Assembly: GCF_000626635.1 (NCBI RefSeq)
Contig: NZ_CP007451.1
Location: forward strand, 4,260,501 to 4,324,500
Source: Draconibacterium orientale
GTDB taxonomy: Bacteria; Bacteroidota; Bacteroidia; Bacteroidales; Prolixibacteraceae
Direction of reading: 5' to 3'
Length of the DNA: 64,000 nt
The notes beneath the pieces were generated by a model. The model did no database searches. It was not told the DNA's origin and was given only the letters and a program-made list of their open reading frames with translations. The position numbers were made by a program, and so were the translations under genes. Below, piece after piece: positions 18,205 to 26,913 of the stretch (positions are counted from its first letter, which is position 1; the number at the start of each line of letters is the position of its first letter).

Positions 18205-19542
18205 ATGAAATTTCAAGATTATATTCCATTTTACAGGCGTAATCTAACCCTGGCGCTGCCGATCGTTTTATCGCAAATCGGACAGGTTACTGTATCGCTC
18301 GCCGACAACATGATGGTGGGGCACGTAGGAACCACGGAGCTTGCCGCAGCTTCGTTTGCCAACAGTGTATTCATGATCGGGATGGTTTTTGGTATGGGCG
18401 TAACAATGGGGCTTACACCTTTGGTTGGAAAAGCTTTTGGCCAAAACCAATTGCACAAAGCCATTATTTGGTTGAAAAATGGAATTGCAGCACATCTTAC
18501 AGCCTCGGTGGCTTTAACGGCGCTTATGTTCAGCATTTATTTCTTTTTGCCATATATGGGCCAGCCCGAAAATGTTTTGCACCTGGCTCGCCCTTATTAT
18601 CTTCTGCTTTGCAGCTCGTATCTGCCTTTTATGTTCTTTTTTACATTAAAGCAGTTTTTTGAAGGAATAGGAAATACAAAAATTGCCATGCAAATTACGC
18701 TTATTGCCAACGTAATTAATATTGTGGTGAACTATGTGTTTATATTCGGTAAGTTCGGTTTCCCTGAAATGGGACTTATGGGAGCTGGAATCGGGACGGT
18801 GGTTTCACGAATGTGTATGCCGCTGTTGTTTGCCTGGTTTATTCTTCGGAATAATAGGTATAAACGATATTTTGTATTTGCCCGCTATCAAAAAATCTTC
18901 AGGAAGGATATTGTAGCATTATTGAGAATCGGAATTCCCATTGGGTTTCAACTAATTGTTGAAGTTGCTGCATTTGCTATTGGAGCAGTAATGATGGGGT
19001 GGCTGGGCGAAACTCAGCTTGCGGCCCACCAGGTAGCGCTCGGATTAGCTACATTTACCTATATGATATCACTCGGCATTTCGCAGGCCAATACCATTCG
19101 CGTAAGCCATCAAATGGGCGATAAGGATTATGTATCGTTACGGCGGGCTGTTTTTGCATCAACACATTTGGTACTTTTAGTTATGTCGTTATCCGCTCTG
19201 CTTTTTATAGTGTCGCGAAAAATACTCCCATTACTATTCACCTCCGATGAGAACGTTATTCAGGTTGCGGCTACTTTATTAATAATTGCCGCCGTATTTC
19301 AGCTTTTTGATGGATTACAGGTTATAATGCAAAGTTCGTTACGCGGAATGGCCGATGTTACCACGCCAATGTTAATTGCATTTATTGCTTACCTGTTAAT
19401 TGGTATTCCAACCAGTTATATTTTTACGTTTGTTTTAAATGCAGGTCCGCAGGGAATATGGTATGGTTATTTGGTGGGTTTGGGAACCGCAGGAGTTTTG
19501 TTTTATATCCGGTTTATGCGTTTGCTAAAACGTTTAGGCTAA
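18205..19542 (+). CDS. MATE-family multidrug/Na+ antiporter (NorM-like)
   Basis: 445 aa with about twelve membrane segments in two homologous halves. Family motifs visible include ALPIVLSQIGQVTVSLADNMMVGHVG in the first segment and the matching second-half start IGIPIGFQLIVEVAAFAIGAVMMGWLG, together with the conserved AAHQVAL. MATE proteins export cationic drugs or metabolites in exchange for Na+ or H+. The gene is close behind the outer-membrane receptor gene but has its own candidate promoter. A hairpin follows at 19573. Confidence 0.92.
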   Translation: MKFQDYIPFYRRNLTLALPIVLSQIGQVTVSLADNMMVGHVGTTELAAASFANSVFMIGMVFGMGVTMGLTPLVGKAFGQNQLHKAIIWLKNGIAAHLTASVALTALMFSIYFFLPYMGQPENVLHLARPYYLLLCSSYLPFMFFFTLKQFFEGIGNTKIAMQITLIANVINIVVNYVFIFGKFGFPEMGLMGAGIGTVVSRMCMPLLFAWFILRNNRYKRYFVFARYQKIFRKDIVALLRIGIPIGFQLIVEVAAFAIGAVMMGWLGETQLAAHQVALGLATFTYMISLGISQANTIRVSHQMGDKDYVSLRRAVFASTHLVLLVMSLSALLFIVSRKILPLLFTSDENVIQVAATLLIIAAVFQLFDGLQVIMQSSLRGMADVTTPMLIAFIAYLLIGIPTSYIFTFVLNAGPQGIWYGYLVGLGTAGVLFYIRFMRLLKRLG

Positions 19543-19572
19543 GGCTGATTCAGTTTTTTTACCAAAAAAAAG

Positions 19573-19597
19573 CGGGTTATCTTTTGTTGATAACCCG
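19573..19597. terminator. Hairpin terminator after the MATE gene
   Basis: CGGGTTATC (19573-19581) and GATAACCCG (19589-19597) form a perfect 9-bp stem. The T tract is stronger on the minus strand (complement of A8 at 19564-19571), so it may mainly stop minus-strand transcription, or act both ways. Confidence 0.6.
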
Positions 19598-19959
19598 ATT
19601 GTTCATAGTCTAGTTTAGTTAGATCAGAAAACTTATTGGTCTAATAGAGAAAAGGTAGTTCTAATAAGTATCTAAATCGTTTTATTCATATAAGGCTCCG
19701 CTAATATAGTATAAAAATGAATTAAATCTTAAGTATTTTTTAAAATTAATTAATGTTTGTTAAAAAGTGCGTGTTCGAAAGACTTATAATATTGATTGTC
19801 AGTGTTTGTGATATTGACAATATGTTTTAGAATAGATTTGATCTTTTTTGAAAAAAATCGCATTTTATTCGAAAAATGCAAATAGCACCCATGTGGTGAT
19901 AAATGTCATGTTCTTATAGTTGTGTAAACCATCACCCAATAATGTAGCATTTTGTATTA
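19598..19959. other. AT-rich intergenic region left of the IS
   Basis: No gene seen. With 21274-21512 it would have formed one non-coding stretch before the IS4-family element landed. Confidence 0.4.
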
Positions 19960-19968
19960 TTTTCAGGT

Positions 19969-21264
19969 CACTGCTGTCCACTTAAAATAAGCTGAGGGAC
20001 AGCTGGTTATAATTTAGTTCTTTGACATTTTTGTAATCTATATTTGTAAGCAGCTCATTTATAGGAGTTTTGTCCAGTAGTGATATTCCTAAAATTTGTA
20101 ATATTTCGTAGGTTGAGCGTTCAATTTTCAACTCTTTACCTACAATTGCAACTAAACAGTAGGCTATGATCGCTGAATAAATTTGTATTCTGACTGCGTT
20201 TTCTGACGTACCCCAGAATGCTTTAATCTTCAGGTGTTGTTTTATCCATTTAAAAAATAACTCAACCTGCCATCTGTTTTTGTATAGAAGCACAATTTCT
20301 TCGGCTGTCAATTCCATGTTATTTGTCAAGTAAACGAAGTAACGGTTTCTTTCAGCATCAAAGAATTTGATTCTCCGTAGTTTATCAGGATAATCTTTTG
20401 AGACATAAAAACCAGACAGTTTCCCAATCTGGTCGCAAACCAGACCTGATTGTCTGTCGACTTTATTCGAATACATTCTGTAAAACTTCAGGTTTGCCTT
20501 TGCCCTTACTACAAAAAACGCAGAAAGTGTTGTTATCCGATAAAGGCGCTCAAAGTCAACATACCCACGGTCGAAAATGTAATATGCTCCTGTTTCGTAA
20601 GGAATAACATCCATTGCGTTGACGTCGTGAACCGAAGCTGCCGTGATGTGGATAAACGCTGGTATTTGTGTGGTAATATCGTAAAGTGTATGGAGTTTTA
20701 TGCCTCCTTTTGTTTTACGAAAACTTGCCCACCAGAAAACACTTAAACATAAATCGATGGTTGAAGAATCGAAGGCATAAATTTTTCCTTTGATTTCAAA
20801 ATCATCGTTAGCAAGCTTTTTCCTGGCCAAGTCAATCATGTAATAAGCAAAATCTTCAAAGATTCTGTAATTGCGCTTTTCGTTCGCTTTGGCCAGATTG
20901 CTCCTTGTTACTGATTTCCCAAAACCAAGATGATAAGATTTGTTTCGGTGAGCGTCAATAATGACAATCAAGTCACGCAAGCTATCACGGTTGGTCAATT
21001 GACCGAAAATCATACACAGCAACTGGTTCCAGCAGGTAAAGTGCCTAACATATTTATTGCCCGTATATTTAGTAACACATTTATCAAATACCCTTTGTGG
21101 CAAAAAACTTATTAATTGAGCGAAAACGAATTTTCCGTTATTCATGTGATTTTAAAAATCCACGAACTTAACAGATTCAAATCGTCACGCTTAAGAAAGC
21201 CGCGTAAAGTATAGATTTACAATTGTTTCAAAGAACGTTATTTAATTTTTAGTGGACACTAATG
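19969..21264. mobile_element. Complete IS4-family insertion sequence, 1296 bp
   Basis: Terminal inverted repeats begin CACTGCTGTCCACTTAAAAT on the left and, read inward from the right, CATTAGTGTCCACTAAAAAT (15 of 20 identical). A 9-bp direct repeat TTTTCAGGT flanks it at 19960-19968 and 21265-21273, which is in the size range for IS4-family target duplications. One full transposase gene is inside. Exact duplications on both sides suggest a fairly recent insertion; it lies in intergenic DNA and breaks no gene. Confidence 0.88.
19982..21145 (-). CDS. IS4-family transposase
   Basis: 387 aa, full length. DDE catalytic residues can be placed: the first Asp in YAFDSSTIDL (about residue 125), the second in YIFDRGYVDF (about 193), and the Glu in the IS4-type Y-x2-R-x3-E signature YKNRWQVELFFKWIKQHLK (about 287-305). 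An N-terminal helical region about 60 residues long is of the DUF4372 type usual for this group. It occupies nearly the whole element between the two inverted repeats. Confidence 0.93.
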   Translation of the reverse strand: MNNGKFVFAQLISFLPQRVFDKCVTKYTGNKYVRHFTCWNQLLCMIFGQLTNRDSLRDLIVIIDAHRNKSYHLGFGKSVTRSNLAKANEKRNYRIFEDFAYYMIDLARKKLANDDFEIKGKIYAFDSSTIDLCLSVFWWASFRKTKGGIKLHTLYDITTQIPAFIHITAASVHDVNAMDVIPYETGAYYIFDRGYVDFERLYRITTLSAFFVVRAKANLKFYRMYSNKVDRQSGLVCDQIGKLSGFYVSKDYPDKLRRIKFFDAERNRYFVYLTNNMELTAEEIVLLYKNRWQVELFFKWIKQHLKIKAFWGTSENAVRIQIYSAIIAYCLVAIVGKELKIERSTYEILQILGISLLDKTPINELLTNIDYKNVKELNYNQLSLSLF

Positions 21265-21512
21265 TTTTCAGGTAAATTCTCAGGTTTTATAGTGTAGTGG
21301 TTTAACGTTTTTCAATGTTATACCTACTAATTCGCAAACGAACTCCGGTAATTTGATCGAATAAATACCTGCAATTTTATAAGAATAAAGAACGAAATAA
21401 AGTTAGGTGCTTTTTTATTTGGCACGAATGGTTCCAGATCGTATTTTTATTAAAAATCTTAAAGCGGCAATAAAGCCGGTATTCAATTTGCAAATAGCTA
21501 ATTCTTTAAAAA

Positions 21513-22556
21513 ATGAAAGCAGTAGTATTAACCGGTATCCGGCAAATGAAGTTAATCGAAACAGCTGAGCCGGTGTTAACCGGCGAGACGGATGTGAAGA
21601 TAAAAATCTCAACTGTTGGAGTTTGTGGATCAGACATTCATTATTACTCGGAAGGAAAGATCGGCTCGCAGGTTGTTGAATATCCTTTTAAAGTAGGACA
21701 CGAGTGTTCTGGTGTAATTGTAGAAACCGGCAAAGAGGTAACAAATGTAAGGGTTGGCGATCTGGTGGTGGTTGATCCATCGGTACATTGTGGTACCTGC
21801 GACCAGTGTTTGGCAGGCCGTCCGCATACCTGCCGGAACAACAAGTTTTTAGGTTGCCCCGGACAAATTGAAGGATGTTTAGCGGAATACATCGTAATGC
21901 CTTCGTTTACGTGTTATCCGGTTACCGATAAATTAAATGCCCGACAGGCAGCGTTGATCGAGCCACTTTCGATTGGTGTTTATGCGGTTAACCTGGCTCA
22001 AATTCAGAAAAAGGAAACTACTGTTGGTATTTTTGGTGCCGGGCCAATTGGTTTGAGCATTCTGCTGAAATTGTTAGCTGATAATATAAACAATGTTGGT
22101 GTGATTGAACCACTGGAATATCGCCTGAGTAAAGCCAAAGAAATTGGTGCATCATGGTTAATAAATCCTACAAATGAAGATGTAGAGACTGCCGTACAAA
22201 AACAAGAAGAACTGTTGCTTGATGTGGTTTTTGAAGCAAGTGGCGAGCAAGATGCGGTAAATAATGCCATAAAAATTCTGAAACCGGGAGGAAAACTGGT
22301 GCTGGTTGGAATTCCGCCTGACGCGCAATATATTTTTGATATGGATTTAATGCGCCGAAAGGAATTAACCGTAATCAATGTACGCCGGCAAAATCATTGT
22401 GTTGAAGAGGCGATTGATTTGGTAATTTCCGGTGCTGTGCAGGTTTCGAAAATAGTTACCCACGAATTTACGCTGGAAGAAACTCCGGTGGCTTTCGATG
22501 TTGTTGAGGGCTACAAATTTGGTGCAATAAAAGCGATGATAAATTTCGAACTATAA
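21513..22556 (+). CDS. Zinc-dependent alcohol dehydrogenase (sorbitol/threonine dehydrogenase-like)
   Basis: 347 aa medium-chain dehydrogenase. Catalytic zinc ligands Cys38 (CGSD) and His63-Glu64 (VGHECSG), structural zinc cysteines 93, 96, 99 and 107 (CGTCDQCLAGRPHTC), and the Rossmann motif GIFGAGPIGLS are all present. These enzymes oxidise a secondary alcohol of a polyol or sugar acid with NAD(P)+. It converges on the sugar-acid operon ending with gnd and shares a terminator with it, so oxidation of a hexonate or related sugar is plausible; the true substrate is not readable. Confidence 0.9.
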   Translation: MKAVVLTGIRQMKLIETAEPVLTGETDVKIKISTVGVCGSDIHYYSEGKIGSQVVEYPFKVGHECSGVIVETGKEVTNVRVGDLVVVDPSVHCGTCDQCLAGRPHTCRNNKFLGCPGQIEGCLAEYIVMPSFTCYPVTDKLNARQAALIEPLSIGVYAVNLAQIQKKETTVGIFGAGPIGLSILLKLLADNINNVGVIEPLEYRLSKAKEIGASWLINPTNEDVETAVQKQEELLLDVVFEASGEQDAVNNAIKILKPGGKLVLVGIPPDAQYIFDMDLMRRKELTVINVRRQNHCVEEAIDLVISGAVQVSKIVTHEFTLEETPVAFDVVEGYKFGAIKAMINFEL

Positions 22557-22583
22557 AAAAAGGAAGCAGCTGCTTCCTTTTTC
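22555..22583. terminator. Bidirectional terminator between the dehydrogenase and gnd
   Basis: Palindrome AAAAAAGGAAGCAGCTGCTTCC followed by a T run (one base shortened here) centred at 22570/22571, with A and T tracts on either side, serving two convergent genes. Confidence 0.85.
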
Positions 22584-22602
22584 TTTTGTCTTATTTAAAC
22601 TT

Positions 22603-24057
22603 TTAAGCGTTGTAGGTCGACGATGCGGTGTCGCCACCACGTCCGGTCCAGTTGGTGTGGAAAAATTCGCCACGTGGTTTATCAACCCGTTCGTAGGTAT
22701 GTGCGCCGAAATAGTCGCGTTGTGCCTGAAGTAAGTTGGCAGGCAAACGTTCGCTGCGAAAACCATCGAAGTAACATAAAGCTGATGTTAATGCAGGCAC
22801 CGGAATTCCATTAGCCAATGCCGTTGCACAAACACGACGCCAGCCTGCCTGTGCCTCTTCAACTTTTTGTTTGAAGAACGGATCGAGTAGCAAGTTTGGC
22901 AATTCCGGATTGTTATCAAATGCTTTCTTTATATCTCCAAGGAAAACCGAACGAATGATACAACCACCACGCCACATCAGGGCAATTCCGCCGTAATTCA
23001 GGTTCCAGCCGTGTTCGCTGGCAGCTTCCATCATCAGGTTGTAGCCTTGTGCGTATGAAATTATTTTGGCGCCCAACAATGCACTTTCAATATCATCGAT
23101 AAATTGTTTTTTGTCGCCATTAAATTCCGGTTTTGGGCCTTCAATTACTTTTGAGGCCTGAACACGCAAATCTTTCTGAGCCGATAAGCAACGGGAAAAA
23201 ACCGATTCACCAATTAGTGTAAGCGGAATACCCAGGTCGAGTGCTGAAATGCCTGTCCATTTACCGGTGCCTTTTTGGCCGGCAGTGTCGAGAATCATTT
23301 CAACTGTTTCCTCGCCATTTTCATCTTTATAGCCTAATATGTCACGTGTGATTTCAATCAGGTAACTGTCTAAAATGCCTTCGTTCCATTTTTTGAATAC
23401 TTCGTGCATTTCATCGTTGCTCATTCCCAGCAATTCTTTCATCAGCTGGTAGGCTTCGGTGATAATCTGCATATCGCCGTATTCGATTCCGTTGTGCACC
23501 ATTTTTACAAAATGTCCGGCACCACCTTCACCAACCCAGTCGCAACAAGCTTCGCCACTTTCAACTTTTGCCGAAACGGCCTGGAAAATTTCTTTTACGT
23601 GTGGCCATGCATCCGGCGATCCGCCCGGCATAATCGAAGGACCTTTTAATGCGCCTTCTTCGCCACCTGAAACTCCGGTTCCGATATACAGCAAACCTTT
23701 GCTCTCCACATATTCAGTACGGCGAATGGTGTCCGGAAAATGTGAGTTACCACCATCGATAATAATATCGCCCGGCTCAAGATGCGGGATAACCATATCG
23801 ATAAAATCGTCAACCGGCTGACCGGCTTTTACCAACATCATCACTTTACGGGGCTTCTCCAGCGAGGCACAAAACTCCTCGATTGAGTGTGCTCCGATAA
23901 AGTTTTTACCGGCTCCTCTGCCATTTACAAATTTGTCAACTTTTTCAACTGTGCGGTTGTAAACGGCCACTGTGTAGCCTTTGCTTTCCATGTTTAGTAC
24001 CAGGTTTTCGCCCATTACGGCTAACCCGATCAAACCAATATCTGCTAATTTTTTCAT
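22603..24057 (-). CDS. gnd: 6-phosphogluconate dehydrogenase, decarboxylating
   Basis: 484 aa. N-terminal Rossmann domain with IGLAVMGENLVLNM, the catalytic-lysine segment AGHFVKMVHNGIEYGDMQ (about residues 180-197), and the long helical C-terminal domain ending in the glycine-rich dimer tail (HTNWTGRGGDTASS). It converts 6-phosphogluconate to ribulose 5-phosphate and CO2 with NAD(P)+. It is the last gene of the LacI-led operon, 11 bases after pdxB. In that context it may dissimilate 6-phosphogluconate made from an external sugar acid and not only serve the pentose phosphate pathway. Confidence 0.97.
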   Translation of the reverse strand: MKKLADIGLIGLAVMGENLVLNMESKGYTVAVYNRTVEKVDKFVNGRGAGKNFIGAHSIEEFCASLEKPRKVMMLVKAGQPVDDFIDMVIPHLEPGDIIIDGGNSHFPDTIRRTEYVESKGLLYIGTGVSGGEEGALKGPSIMPGGSPDAWPHVKEIFQAVSAKVESGEACCDWVGEGGAGHFVKMVHNGIEYGDMQIITEAYQLMKELLGMSNDEMHEVFKKWNEGILDSYLIEITRDILGYKDENGEETVEMILDTAGQKGTGKWTGISALDLGIPLTLIGESVFSRCLSAQKDLRVQASKVIEGPKPEFNGDKKQFIDDIESALLGAKIISYAQGYNLMMEAASEHGWNLNYGGIALMWRGGCIIRSVFLGDIKKAFDNNPELPNLLLDPFFKQKVEEAQAGWRRVCATALANGIPVPALTSALCYFDGFRSERLPANLLQAQRDYFGAHTYERVDKPRGEFFHTNWTGRGGDTASSTYNA

Positions 24058-24068
24058 GCTATTGCGTA

Positions 24069-25199
24069 TTATTTGTTTTTAATCTGAAATCCTAATTCTA
24101 TAAGTTTTTCCAAAGTTTTGGTTTCAATATTTTTTGCTTCGATGGTGTAGGTGTTAAACTCCCGACGAACAGGATAATCTCCTCTCAATTGTTCAAATTT
24201 CAGGGGCGAATCACGTAGGTCGTCATCATCGTTTTCAATATCGTATGTGCTCAAAATGGCTTCTGCCAAAATTGAATATTCGCGGCGTTGGTTGCCATCA
24301 ATTTCGATGCTTGTAGTTGCCGGTAGTTCAACGTTTGTTGGTTCCCAATTGTTGATTCCTAAACCAAAAAAACGGCTAATGGCCTGTACACTCATTTTTG
24401 TTCCGTTGGCTTTCCCGTCTTTTGAATAGCCTGCAATGTGCGGTGTGCCGTATTCGCAAAGGTTTAACAAATCGAGGTTTATATCCGGTTCATTCTCCCA
24501 GCAATCGGCAATAAATCCTTTGATATCACTCGCTTCAATGGCGTTATAGATGGCTTCTGAATCACAAACTTCTCCACGACACGAATTTATTATTAACGGA
24601 TTTTTCCTGAGGTTTTGCAAAAAGTCTTCATCTACCATATGAAAAGTAGCATCTTCGCCGCTCATGTTTAAGGGAACATGAAAGGTAATAATGTCGGCTT
24701 CGTTTTGAATTGTCTCCAGCGAAACAAATTCCCTACTTCCTTCTGTTCGTTCACGTGGAGGGTCGTTCAACAGAACATTCATTCCAAGAATTTTGCAGGT
24801 CTTCGCAACGCGCTTCCCAACGTTTCCTACACCAACAATTCCGATGGTCAATCCGGTAAGATCGGTTCTTTTTCGCATTGCCCATGAGCACAAGGCAGAA
24901 GCAATATACTGATTTACACTCTCTGCATTACATCCTGGCGCATTGGTCCACTTAATTCCTGCTTGCTTGCAGTAATCCGTATCAATGTGGTCAAATCCGA
25001 TGGTTGCCGTTGCAATATATTTTACCTTCGAATCGCGAAGTAATTTATCATTGCAAATGGTTCTTGTTCTGGTAATAATTGCATCAGCGTCTTTTACAAT
25101 CTCGGGAGTGGTTTCACTTCCCGGCAGGTAAATTACCTCTGCAAAAGGTTCAAGCGCACCTTTTATATAGGGTATTTTATTGTCGATAATAATTTTCAT
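24069..25199 (-). CDS. pdxB: 4-phosphoerythronate dehydrogenase
   Basis: 376 aa from ATG 25199 (MKIIIDNKIPYIKG); an upstream ATG at 25223 adds eight unlikely residues. D-2-hydroxyacid dehydrogenase fold with TIGIVGVGNVGKRVA (about 117-131), the HVPLN segment, the Arg in NSCRGEVCD and the His of GTPHIAGYS. The PdxB-specific C-terminal dimerisation domain (about the last 90 residues) is present, separating it from SerA and related enzymes. It acts in the DXP-dependent pyridoxal phosphate pathway. Its place between an Idh-type gene and gnd is unusual; a role on a C4 or sugar acid made by this operon cannot be excluded. Confidence 0.85.
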   Translation of the reverse strand: MKIIIDNKIPYIKGALEPFAEVIYLPGSETTPEIVKDADAIITRTRTICNDKLLRDSKVKYIATATIGFDHIDTDYCKQAGIKWTNAPGCNAESVNQYIASALCSWAMRKRTDLTGLTIGIVGVGNVGKRVAKTCKILGMNVLLNDPPRERTEGSREFVSLETIQNEADIITFHVPLNMSGEDATFHMVDEDFLQNLRKNPLIINSCRGEVCDSEAIYNAIEASDIKGFIADCWENEPDINLDLLNLCEYGTPHIAGYSKDGKANGTKMSVQAISRFFGLGINNWEPTNVELPATTSIEIDGNQRREYSILAEAILSTYDIENDDDDLRDSPLKFEQLRGDYPVRREFNTYTIEAKNIETKTLEKLIELGFQIKNK

Positions 25200-25207
25200 T
25201 TTTTTTA

Positions 25208-25236
25208 ACCACATTAGACACATTAGGAATCAATAG
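25208..25236 (+). repeat. Left inverted repeat of the GxxExxY unit
   Basis: 29 bases starting ACCACATTAGACACATTAGG. The inverted copy at 25862-25890 matches at 23 of 29 positions. Both show the short periodic words ACCACnnTAG and CACAnTAGG. Confidence 0.65.
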
Positions 25237-25445
25237 TGTCGCTTTATTTATTTAATTCTTTTTATATAATATGGCATCACGTAGTTTCCTGGCTATTCTT
25301 ACTTGGTGTGCTACTGAAACAAACGAAAAGCAGCAATTTGTATAGAAATTCATCCTAATATGACCTATTGAATCTATGCGTTTCAATTAAAAAGAATGTA
25401 GGACGCATATTTTTTTAATAATTCGTTATTCGATTGAAATTATCT

Positions 25446-25859
25446 TTATTCTTTCGGTAACTTCCTAAAGTGTTCTGTTACGAATGTTTTTTGTCCTTCT
25501 CTATAAATATTTGTACAATTAAAATTTATCAATATACCTTTCGGCTTCTCTAAAAGTTTCAAATAGGTCAGTAGCTGTGCTTCATGAATGGGAAGTAGGT
25601 CTTGAACAGCTTTCAATTCAACACCTATTAAAGCTTCTACCAATATGTCGAATCTTAAATCAGCGTCAATTTTTAATCCTCTAAAATTGACTGGGACAGC
25701 TTTTTGGTACTCAACTTTCATCCCATTTTCTTGCAATACGTGACCAAGACACTTTTCATAAACACTTTCTAGGAGTCCTGGCCCAAGTTCTTTATGAACT
25801 TCAATAGCACATCCAATTATATCATATGTTATAGCATTTACTATTTTTTGAGTCATCAT
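25446..25859 (-). CDS. GxxExxY-family protein (PDDEXK-like)
   Basis: 137 aa. It carries the name-giving motif Gly-Leu-Leu-Glu-Ser-Val-Tyr (about residues 28-34) and the nuclease-like core LRFDILVEALIGVELKAV, where Asp, Glu and Lys (E-L-K) take the PD-(D/E)xK positions. Members of PF13366 are widespread, usually solitary, and have no firmly established function. Here the gene lies between the broken Gfo/Idh/MocA gene and pdxB and is bracketed by 29-bp inverted repeats, which suggests that it arrived as a unit. It has its own leader, and 220 non-coding bases follow before pdxB. Confidence 0.9.
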   Translation of the reverse strand: MMTQKIVNAITYDIIGCAIEVHKELGPGLLESVYEKCLGHVLQENGMKVEYQKAVPVNFRGLKIDADLRFDILVEALIGVELKAVQDLLPIHEAQLLTYLKLLEKPKGILINFNCTNIYREGQKTFVTEHFRKLPKE

Positions 25860-25861
25860 AA

Positions 25862-25890
25862 CTAATGGGTCCTATTGTGCCTACTGTGGT
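25862..25890 (-). repeat. Right inverted repeat of the GxxExxY unit
   Basis: Minus-strand sequence starts ACCACAGTAGGCACAATAGG and matches the copy at 25208-25236 in 23 of 29 bases. It overlaps the stop codon of the upstream Gfo/Idh/MocA gene (TAG at 25881-25883) and ends two bases before the GxxExxY start. Confidence 0.65.
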
Positions 25891-26895
25891 CCATTGTAAT
25901 AATCTCTAACCATCTCATCAAGTACCCAACTTGTGCGGGCTGCCGATTCGCCGGTGCTCACACACTTACCATTTTCCAGTAATTCATTTACAACCTGTTC
26001 AACCAGGTTTTGTGAGATGTGTTTCGGATTATTAAAACTCAGTTTTTCTGTTCCTTTTTGGTTTTTTACAATAACATCGCCGTGCGTGAAACAAGGCAAA
26101 CAAATTTCGCCTTTTTCTCCGACAATCTGAATATAATCTTCCACCGAATTTTCATCCACAACAAAACACCAGCTTCCTGTTCCAACAACTCCTGATTCGT
26201 GTTTCCAAACCCCTGTAACTGTATCTTCAGCAGGGTAGAGGCCAGACTGGTTAACCGCTTGTCCTTTCACTTCGGTAATTTTTCCAAATACAAAATCAAG
26301 GTAGTCCAGTTGATGTGAGGCCAGATCGAAAAAATAGCCGCCACCGGCAATCTCCGGAAATACATGCCAGTGCATTTCTTCCGGTTTTTGATTGGCTTCG
26401 CGAGCCTGTTTGTACAATTTAATATTCACCATTAATGGCTTGCCGATGCTGCCATTTTCTACCAGCTCTTTTACTTTTAAAAAGGCAGGTAAAGTTCGTC
26501 GGTAATAGGCCACCCACAGCGGAGTTTTTGTTTCTTCAGCAACTTTTAAGCATCTCTAAACATTCGGCATAATTTCGCGCCATTGGTTTTTCAACGTAAA
26601 CCGGTTTGCCGGCTTTTAGCGCTTCAATGGCGTACGATGCATGGGTATCGGGAGGAGTTGCGATATATACGGCATCCACTTCCGGGGCGTTAATTAATGC
26701 CGATCCGTTGTTGTACCATTTTAGAACATTATGGCGACGGGCATAATCTGCAGCTTTTTCGGCATTTCGGCGCATAACGGCAACCAGTTTCGAGTTTTCG
26801 ACTTTGTAAAAAGCCGGTCCACTTTTAACTTCGGTTACGTTTCCAACACCGATTATTCCCCAATTGATGCTTTCTTTATTCCTGTTAATACTCAA
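25881..26895 (-). pseudogene. Gfo/Idh/MocA oxidoreductase, interrupted by a frameshift
   Basis: The first part (26895 to about 26536) is the NAD(P)-binding domain with [18 protein letters not shown] and the EKPMA motif. It ends in a premature TGA just after EMLKSC. The second part (from about 26540 to 25881) supplies the rest, with VAYYRRTLPAFLKV and GYFFDLASHQLDYLDFV carrying the usual catalytic His/Asp pair. Removing one A from the A4 run on the minus strand (plus-strand T4 at 26544-26547) restores [19 protein letters not shown] and one 337-aa protein of normal length. Such enzymes oxidise or reduce sugars or sugar acids; here the operon suggests a hexonate or ketosugar. Real mutation or sequencing error is undecided. 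Confidence 0.85.
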
Positions 26896-26913
26896 CTTTG
26901 CTGCTTATTTGTG

